A model generated the notes under the pieces. It saw only the letters and a list, made by a program, of their open reading frames with translations, had not been told where the DNA came from and did not search any database. This document shows positions 51,350-64,000 of a stretch of DNA of 64,000 bases, in pieces. Location of the stretch: positions 42,972,991-43,036,990 of the forward strand of contig CM060195.1 in the NCBI GenBank assembly GCA_030549335.1, given 5' to 3'. Each line of letters starts with the position of its first letter. Within the stretch, counting starts at the first letter, position 1. The position numbers were made by a program, and so were the translations under genes. This DNA is from Pontederia crassipes (lineage: Eukaryota > Streptophyta > Magnoliopsida > Commelinales > Pontederiaceae).

Positions 51350-51750
51350 ATTTAAATTCACATCATTTAATATTATGTCATGTTATGAATAAGTGAAAAG
51401 ATCATATCATAATATGAATTAATTAGGATACCACTGTGAAGTTTTAGGAAAACTCCAAATCAAAATCATCATAGATCATTTAGTCAAATATCATACATAG
51501 CATGAATCAATTAGAAGATCAAGGGAGAGTTTTGAAGGACTTCCAATATTGAATAAAATTATCCTGCAACATCGTATGAACAAGTTATGGGTCATTAATG
51601 ACAAACATGTTGAGTTATAAACAGAGGAAATAAGTCTAAAAATAAATGGATTCACATGTGTTGAATCACGAGTGAAAAAGGGAATCTAGCATTGGCACGA
51701 ATACATATGAACATGGTTGAGATATCAAACATGTGCAAATATGATGGCAA
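51350..51750. other. AT-rich spacer between two family A elements
   Basis: No feature recognised. Confidence 0.5.
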
Positions 51751-52099
51751 GGTAAATTACACGAATCGTCTCTTAAGTGCGATAAATAGATGGTCCTTCA
51801 ATTTCAATTTGTAATTAAACTATCCTCTAACTTTATTTTTTTCTTGCACGCATCCTGACTGTTGATAGCTAATTTTTCGATTGCGCTGCAATGTGACGCA
51901 ACAAAAAGTAATAAAATAATATAATAAATATAATAAAATAACATAAAACAATTAGTAAAAATAAAAAAGAGGGAGTGGGGGGGGGCCTCCCCTCTCTCCT
52001 CCGACAATGAAGAGGAGAGGTGAAGGGGTGCTAGCCCCCTTGTGCGAGCTCGCCGATAGGGGCTGATGTCCTCCTTTTCTCTCTTACTAGCAGATGTCC

Positions 52100-52755
52100 A
52101 CAAGAAGGAGAAGCGTGTCTAGAATGAGCCAAACAATGGTCGGAAGGGTGGGGAATATCGTAGAGTGATGGGGGGAAGCAGATAGAGGTCGAGACAAGAT
52201 CATCGTCAGTGGGAATGCAGAAAGGTGACGATGAAGGCGGCAGCGACACCATGGATGATATGGAAGACAATGATGTTGTCAGAGTTTGGAGTGAAAGAGG
52301 AATCGCGAAGAGGGTCGAAGTGGAACCGGGAAGTGAGTGCGACGAGACTACAATGACCGACGAGGGAGAAAAAGGGACCAGAGGTAACATACCATTAGTT
52401 TTACTATAGTTAACGACATTCCAAGAGGGACAACTTGGCTAAAAATTATTGATGGAGCTCTTCATCTCCATTGACATTGAGAGAATTGAGCTCGAAGCCA
52501 AAGAGTCATCAATGGAGAAATTGTTGGAATCAAATATCAAATTGATGTCAACAAGCCTGGCGCTCTAATTGAGTGAGAGCAATGGATTCACATTGACGAA
52601 ACTTGTCGAGGACATTTGGTTGTTTCAGAAGTCGGAGGAAAAACTCAGTTGAGGCATGGAGAGACAACCCATCATATTGCTCCACTATGTGGGAGTTCGG
52701 TGAACTGTCGCTAGCGATGGTGAAGTGCTCTCTGGTTCTCCCTATAGATTCCTCG
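52100..52755. other. Unidentified cargo of family A copy 3
   Basis: Moderately GC-rich sequence between the left arm and the chloroplast-derived part. The plus-strand frame at 52209-52409 and the minus-strand frame at 52031-52390 have no recognisable domain. It may be captured nuclear gene sequence. Confidence 0.4.
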
Positions 52756-52890
52756 CACTAAGGTTGACTTTGGTTCCTGCTTGACGGGTGAGTCTTGCAG
52801 TCATGCTCCCTTCTGCCTTTGCACTCGAGGACTAATCTACGTCCGGCCCGAGGAAACCTTTGCATGCCTCCGTCACCTTTTGGGAGGCCT
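52756..52890 (-). pseudogene. Chloroplast 23S rRNA fragment (3' region)
   Basis: The minus strand reads 'cctcccaaaaggtgacggag', 'tgcaaaggtttcctcgggcc', 'ctcgagtgcaaaggcagaag' and 'aagactcacccgtcaagcag'. These are recognisable as the chloroplast rrn23 segment after the 'GCCTCCCAAAAGGTAACGGAGG' helix, with several substitutions, many C-to-T or G-to-A. It is a nuclear copy of plastid DNA. Confidence 0.85.
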
Positions 52891-52894
52891 ACGT

Positions 52895-53160
52895 CCCACC
52901 TAGAATTCGCTCCCAGCAATATAGCTATTCCTATCTTATCACGTCAATCCCACAAAGCCTCTTATCCATTCTCGTTCGATCACGGGTGGAGGGGGGAGTC
53001 AAAATAAAAAAAACTCACATTGGGTTTAGGGATAATAAGGCTCGAACTGATGACTTCCACCACGTCAAGGTGACACTTTACCACTGAGTTATATCCCTTC
53101 CCGATCCAATCGAGAACTAACTAATCCTAAGGCAAAGGAAAGGGTCGAGAAACTCAAGGG
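52895..53160 (-). pseudogene. Chloroplast trnV(GAC) region, nuclear copy
   Basis: The minus strand covers the plastid inverted-repeat stretch from upstream of trnV ('ttgagtttctcgaccctttc', 'taggattagttagttctcg'), through the tRNA, to the rrn16 promoter/leader ('ttgggtttagggat' context, 'gggattgacgtga', 'gctatattgctgggagcgaa'). It stops before the 16S gene proper. Substitutions are scattered over it. Confidence 0.88.
53027..53098 (-). pseudogene. Plastid-derived tRNA-Val(GAC) copy
   Basis: 72 nt matching chloroplast trnV-GAC. The anticodon loop 'cttgacgt' and T-arm 'gttcgagcc' are kept, with about three changes (for example in the D-loop 'cagtggtaaag'). It sits within a chloroplast-derived insert in a transposon, so a functional nuclear tRNA is unlikely. 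Confidence 0.88.
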
Positions 53161-53340
53161 ACCTGTGTTTTTGGTAAACAATCGCCATGGCCTAATCATT
53201 GTGACCCCCTTTGTAAGGAGGCACCCCTTCTCCCGAAGTTACATGGCTATTTTGTCGACTTCCTTAGAGAGTTGTCTCATGCCCCTAGATATTCTCTACC
53301 TACCCACCTGTGTCGGTTTCGGGTACAGGTATCAAGTTAT
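53161..53340 (-). pseudogene. Chloroplast 23S rRNA fragment (middle region)
   Basis: The plus strand shows the complement of rrn23: 'ggtaaacaatcgccatggcc', 'ccccctttgtaaggaggcac', 'cttctcccgaagttacatgg', 'attctctacctacccacctg' and 'tgtcggtttcgggtacaggt'. In the plastid genome this lies downstream of trnV and rrn16, so its placement on the other side of trnV here shows rearrangement. Confidence 0.87.
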
Positions 53341-53657
53341 TAATAACTGGATGAAACCAAGAAATAATTCCTTACGTGCGAAATTATAAAAGATTTCCTT
53401 TTAGATCAAACAATTCCATCGAATTTAGTATGACCCTATATGTGATAGCATCTACTATACTAGGAATATCAATGAACCCAATTTGATACCCTCTTTTAGC
53501 TTTGAGGTTTATTTCTTAGTTTACTAATTGGACGACGATGTACTTCTCTAGCATCAACATCTGACTCAAGAAAGACGAGACTGTTGTATGCCGAAGCACT
53601 GGTGGCAGAGACGACGTGTCAAAAGAGGTATTGCCACGACGTGTCAAAAGAGGTATT
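53341..53657. other. Possible further organellar fragment plus a 25-bp duplication
   Basis: 53380-53520 reads like organellar coding sequence on the minus strand ('[16 protein letters not shown]' then '[11 protein letters not shown]' and a stop) but I could not name it. 53616-53665 contains a 25-bp tandem duplication, 'gtgtcaaaagaggtattgcc' plus 'acgac' or 'acgag'. Confidence 0.4.
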
Positions 53658-53665
53658 GCCACGAG

Positions 53666-54267
53666 TAGTGGCGGAGCCAGAAGATATTTCCAGTGGGTTC
53701 ACATTTTAATCAAAGCATTTAATGAAAAAAATATTTTCATAGAATTAAATTAGATGTGATGTTAGTAATAAAAAATTAGATAGAGAAAAATGTAACAGTT
53801 TTTTAATTATTGAAGTTAATCTTACAAAAATATAAAAAAAATTAAATTTACACAATTATTAATATGTGGTCTTAATCAATTAATTATATCAAAATTATTT
53901 AAAATAAGAAAATGGTAAATAGAAATAAATATATTTTTGTCATGGAATATGCAGTAATTAAACTGTTTAGTTATTAATCACCAAAAAATGTTTTAATTAA
54001 ATAATATATAGGATTAATGAAATAGAGATTAAAGGAAAGAATTCAATAAATTTATTTATTTATTTGTATGAATAAAAAAAGATTTGTTAGACTGCTGTTT
54101 ATGAAAATAAGAAGAAAAACTAGCAATTGATGGGTTTTAAACTCGCCCAGCATGTGTAGCATCCCTGAAACACAAACCACTATGGCTAGCGGTAGTTTGT
54201 GACTTAATGACATATTAAGTAGTTGTTATCCAGTGCAGGCAAGTGCAAGCACTTAACTCCGCCTTTG
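53666..54267. mobile_element. hAT-like non-autonomous element with 8-bp duplication
   Basis: Begins 'tagtggcggagccag' and ends 'ctccgcctttg' (complement 'caaaggcggag'). It is flanked by the exact 8-bp repeat 'gccacgag' at 53658-53665 and 54268-54275, the size typical of hAT insertions. The AT-rich interior has no transposase. A tRNA-like segment (54120-54195, minus strand, box A 'tagccatagtgg', box B-like 'gagtttaaaaccc') lies near the right end. It interrupts family A copy 3. Confidence 0.85.
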
Positions 54268-54550
54268 GCCACGAGCTCGCCGACGAGTTGAGGGGAGGAG
54301 GAGAGGACCGGCCCCCCTTATTCCCGCTCCAATAAGGGGCGCAGCCTCATGACTGCTGCCTCTTTTTTATTAATTATTTTATTTTATTTTTTACTTTTGT
54401 TGAGTCACACCGATAGTGTAATTAAGAAATTAACTATTGACAGTCCGGAGGATGAAGCCTGCATGAAATATAAAATTGAGGAATAATTTAATTATAAATT
54501 AAAGTTGAGAACTATTTAAATATTAATTCAAAGTTGGTAAGAATAAATCA

Positions 54551-55740
54551 TCAATATACCGTTGAAATCGGATCACGAAGTTCAACGCATGACTAAGTGA
54601 TGGGTTCATGGACAACATCATTTCATTGCAAATGCTCATATTATTAAGAAGAGAAATATCAGCATTAATATAGAATTCATACTATGTACATACAAAATTT
54701 TCACATTCTTTTCTTCTTCTTTTTTCCTTTTCTTCCTAGAGTTATCACGACTAAAAGTATATGCTATTCCAAAAATATATATCTTTATACATAGAAGGAA
54801 TATAATAATTAGGAGACATGTATAATAAGAAACTAATTACGTATATATATAATAAGTCATAACATTTATGTCAATTCAAAGTTTTATTATTATAAATATA
54901 AGCGTTATTACTTGGTCATGAAAATAAAGCAAAATTAATCATTTTAAAAAATCAATTTATTTTTATAATTAGAAAATGGAAAATAAAATATTAAAAATAA
55001 CGTGTAAGAAAGATAATATTAAGAATTAATATAGCATGTAACCATTAATTGTTATTACATTGTGTAATTATAAGTCTTCAAAACATTATTTTGATCTGAT
55101 CATCTGATAATAAAAAAAATATAAATAATCTATATTGTTAGATTAAAATGATGCAAATTTAAAAGTTAAAAATTTATGTACAATCACAATTTATAATTGG
55201 ACGCTAATATACATCTAATATTAAACATCAAACAAAATTTTCTTAATGAAAGAAAAATGTTCTTTAACTTCTAACTTTAAATTCTATGTATAAAAAAATA
55301 TCTTTTAACATTTTTTGTTTACATTCTCTTAAAAATACATTTACCATGTACCAGTGGAGGGACTGAGATCTTCATTTCTCCCGGGATGACTGTGCTAATT
55401 AGACATAGCATAGTCAAATCTCACTAAGCGACTATAATGATGACATTAATTATGTTTTGTAATGATTTATTAATTCGGTATTTTCTTTAAATATAAGCCG
55501 TTGAAAAATCATATAAAAGTGATAACAAGAAATCGATATCTAAAATACGAGACTAAATTTAATGAATATTTTAAATTAAAGCAGGGTATTCTTGAAGTAT
55601 AACCTTTAACTTTTAAGTAGGTTTTTGACGATTAAATAAATTTGTGTTACACGTTATTGTGGCATATAATGATATACTTAAGGAATTTAATTAATAATAC
55701 TATTGCCGACGTATCACGGCTCCAGATCCCGATAGGGGTA
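54551..55740. other. AT-rich spacer upstream of the E2 gene
   Basis: No gene or clear repeat recognised. Confidence 0.5.
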
Positions 55741-56133
55741 CGTACTTTTTTCCATATATACGCCATGTCATGCAATGTACACTGTAAGAAAACATTAATT
55801 AATTAATTGATAATAATATTTTAGTGTGCAACAAAAAAATTGTCCGAAAAGTATTATAACTTCTCTTCTTCCCTCTCCACTGATTCTTCCTCTTTCTCTC
55901 TCTCGCCTTTGTTCCAAAACCGCGTGGTAGAGAAAGGGGAGGGTCCGAGCGATCCCTTGAGGTAAGCAAAGCCTCGATGCTCCTGCCATTTCTCGAATTT
56001 GTAGCACAGCAGCGGCTTTCTGTTGATTTCTGCGTTTTTTCCCCCTTGCTTACGGTGTAGTTTTGTTTGCTATTCCGATCGGTCTTTAGGCTTGTCTGAA
56101 GAGGGGGCAAGGGTTGAATCGGGCTTCGGTGCC
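55741..56133 (+). promoter_or_regulatory. Promoter and 5' leader of the E2 gene
   Basis: A TATA-like 'catatatac' lies near 55753, followed by a pyrimidine-rich leader (55860-55910). A leader intron is likely from 'ttgag|gtaagc' (donor GT at 55962) to 'ctttag|gctt' (AG at 56088-56089), so the coding ATG sits about 45 nt into the second exon. Splice assignment is from site form only. Confidence 0.5.
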
Positions 56134-61639
<5,506 letters not shown>

Positions 61640-62533
61640 AACATGCTGGGAAGTCCTGGGGCTAATTTCTTCCTATCTAATGCTTACTGTTAGTAGTTGT
61701 CTTCGGTGTTACCTTTATTATTGAAGCAGTTGTCTGTTAAAACCTTTCTGTTGACCCTATTATGCACTCTGGAAAGACAGGAAAGAAAATAACTTCTGTT
61801 ATTTTATATAATTTGTGCGCAAAATTGATGTATAAGATATTTCCCATTCATAACATCTATATGCCCCTGCCCCATGTGAAGTCATTTGAAAACAACCAAG
61901 GGAATTTATGTTGTCCAGGACATGTGTCAGAGGAACAGCTCTGACTTGTTCGATGAATGGTTCTGTTCAGACTCCCATCCCTAGCTTGAGTGAGAGAAGC
62001 CACATGATCATGGTCTGTGTCAGGCCAAGGCAAGAAGATTACCAAGCAGGTGAGAACTGAGAATTTCAAAGATGCATGTTGGTGGCCTGACTCGAGTTGA
62101 TTGATGACAATGGCTTCTTTTGCATACTGGACTAGGAACTGTCCCTATCCAGCCATTCCTCTTAATATCTCTGAAGCATTATCTCAGATTGCTGTCTTGA
62201 TATCCATCCCTTGAGATGTTCCTTGGATTTTTCCTATATATTATATGGTCTCTTCAGCGGCAGTGGAATTGGCATGCAGGATTCTTGTGCCTCAGGTTGC
62301 CTCCATTGCGGGTCAATTGCTGATTGGTAAACCTCAGGTTGGCTAACTGTGCTGCTGCCTGTAAAATGCCAATAGGTGTGCATTGGTTTGTATCAAACAG
62401 TTGAAGGATTATTAAGCTACCTGCTTCCCTGTTATATTTCCTTTTCTTCTACGTCCGAAGAGGAAAAAGGACTACCCAAACAAATCTAAATTGACAAGGT
62501 TACGTTTTTTGGCATCAATAGTTGTGCAGCATA
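61640..62533 (+). other. 3' untranslated and downstream region of the E2 gene
   Basis: Follows the TAG at 61637-61639. No other gene recognised. Confidence 0.5.
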
Positions 62534-62538
62534 GTTGT

Positions 62539-62984
62539 TGTTACGAAAGGAGGGAGAGAGGGATCGCACGAAATACAGAAGAACACGAAGAGGAAAAACG
62601 GCGGCGGCTCTTTGTTATGGAATAATGATGATTACAGGGATGGGTCTCGGTCTAGACCCCTAGGGAGTTTATATAGGCACTCCCTTTGACAGATGATAGG
62701 TTACATACGGACTGGGACTCTAAATAAATCCCCTGAAAATAGGACACCTATCTCGTGATAAGAAAATAAATCAAATCCGAATCACAAACAGAATACCCCT
62801 AAAAAATTTTCGCTCAGGGGGCTCCGCCCCCTTGCAACCCCCGCAGGGAGGATCCCCCTGGATCCCCCCCTTGACCCCCCACAGGCTCGCTGATCGGGCA
62901 GCGAGACCCCCGTAGAAGAATTCTGCTGAAGCGTCTGACTATGTAGGGGGACCAATTGGATTCAGATTCAAGGCATTATTAACA
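62539..62984 (+). mobile_element. Solo LTR
   Basis: A 446-bp unit beginning 'tgttacgaaa' and ending 'attattaaca', flanked by the exact 5-bp duplication 'gttgt' (62534-62538 and 62985-62989). It contains a TATA-like 'tttatatagg' (about 62669) and GC-rich downstream sequence, as retroelement LTRs do. No internal region or second LTR is present, so it is most likely the product of recombination between the LTRs of a former full element. Superfamily not assigned. Confidence 0.82.
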
Positions 62985-62989
62985 GTTGT

Positions 62990-64000
62990 TGTTGGTTTTA
63001 TTAAGAGACAGCAGGTTACTTTTCTCTCACAGCTTCAATGGTTGTTTCATTGGTGGAAGCTACCCGTATTGTGGGTTGACTCCATGGAGGTGGTCCATAT
63101 GTCATATCTTGATGGGTGACTGCTGATTTCTGCAGCGTGTCCCAAGTGATGGCTGATGGCATGTTCCTGTTGTGTGCTCCTCATGGCTGCCATCATCACC
63201 AACTTCTGATTGCAATGCCTTTGTGGCTCTTTTTATCCATACATATCTTGGTAGAGATACTGTGTGGCGTGATATGAATGAACCAAAATTTCCATTCCAA
63301 AGGACATTTCATAACACATCATTGGAGATGTGGAAAAGTGAACAGCGCACTGAGCAAATGGATACAAGCATCATGCTCTTCTTTTCCTTTCTTTTTTCTT
63401 TGATAAAAAAAATATATTCTCCCATCTCCATCTCTGGTAAATTTTGACATTGTGTTGCTCGTAAACCTTGTCGATCGACTGCACTTTTCTTTTCCTTGAC
63501 CTTGTAAAGAAATACTTGCCTCACATTCTTAAGCTTTGATTGAGTGCTTTATAGCTTATTTAAACACATGTCATGTTTCTATTGTGTTTTGTTTGACCTG
63601 TGATGTGCACCCCCTCCTGGCAATCATAAGAACGCCGCTTAAGTAAACAAACTTAAAAAGATTTGAAACCAAATCACCCGATACAGAACTTGGATTAAAT
63701 TATGGTTTCTGACTTTTGGATTCAAATAGTCAACTAGCTGTTCTTGTCGTGATGCTTCATTTATTTCGAAACCTTAGTCGCGTCGTGGAGTTTCATGATC
63801 GGATATTACTTAGGCTACTTAATCGACAGCTGCACTAATCAGGGGGTGACTTGAGAGAGTTTGATATGAGTAGACTACTCTTGGATTGCTTTGTGAAAAG
63901 AAATTGTTAAAGTAGTTGATCAAGGTCATATCCCCCTTTTCTAATGTGATTCCGGAGATCGAAACTTTGGGACTAGTAATTGATCAACTCTGTTGGTTTG
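62990..64000. other. Intergenic sequence to the window end
   Basis: No gene, RNA or repeat boundary was recognised; the short frame at 63172-63447 has no identifiable domain. Confidence 0.5.

Larger units (their letters stand above)
51751..54550. mobile_element. MULE-like element, family A copy 3, carrying foreign DNA
   Basis: The left arm from 'ggtaaattacacgaatcgtc' (51751) matches the complement of the right arm ending near 54550 over about 260 bp, with shared 'aatttgtaattaaacta'/'aatttataattaaatta', 'gcaacaaaaagtaataaaat'/'caacaaaagtaaaaaataaa' and GC-rich inner parts. Between the arms lie unidentified sequence (52100-52750), scrambled chloroplast DNA (52756-53340) and a later hAT-like insertion (53666-54267). 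This resembles a Pack-MULE that picked up outside sequence. No target duplication could be read. Confidence 0.7.

Noticed and set aside
53027-53098. Functional tRNA-Val gene
   Set aside because: It matches chloroplast trnV-GAC with substitutions and is embedded in plastid-derived DNA inside a transposon.

Overview
This window is nuclear DNA of a flowering plant. The coding regions have plant intron/exon structure (GT..AG introns, pyrimidine-rich 5' leaders), the four intact genes are typical angiosperm families, and the long AT-rich spacers hold plant-type transposons, microsatellites and a fragment of chloroplast DNA. The very GC-rich coding sequence of one gene (the NHL protein) against AT-rich spacers would fit a non-grass monocot, but this is only a guess.

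Layout. 1-4.2 kb: a decayed, minus-strand FAR1/Mutator-like transposase gene, with short tandem repeats beyond its 3' end. 4.7-25 kb: gene-free, with nested inverted-repeat DNA elements (9.1-10.7 kb and 17.4-19.1 kb, the second containing a tandem array of TRIM-type miniature LTR units), MITE-like elements and large microsatellites. 25.7-29.4 kb: a two-exon leucine-rich-repeat receptor-like pseudokinase on the plus strand. 30.5-32.1 kb: a convergent four-exon gene for a small stand-alone myosin-I-tail (TH1) protein, with half of a repeat element in its last intron. 33.8-38.6 kb: a young, minus-strand LTR element nested in an older terminal-inverted-repeat element. 39-45.8 kb: spacer with MITE-like and non-LTR tails. 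46.4-47.2 kb: an NDR1/HIN1-like (LEA-2) membrane protein gene. 50.2-54.6 kb: a cluster of inverted-repeat elements, one of which carries scrambled chloroplast rRNA/tRNA sequence and was later hit by a hAT-like element. 56.1-61.6 kb: a UBC8/UBC28-type ubiquitin-conjugating enzyme gene with two candidate first coding exons. 62.5-63.0 kb: a solo LTR with a perfect 5-bp target duplication.

The host genes are unrelated housekeeping, signalling or membrane genes and do not form a pathway. The most interesting observations are the second, phase-matched first exon (with its own putative promoter) in the E2 gene, the Mutator-like element with rearranged chloroplast DNA, and the repeated nesting of two inverted-repeat families whose ends and several target-site duplications can be read directly. 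All coordinates were read by eye, so element ends without a stated duplication are approximate.
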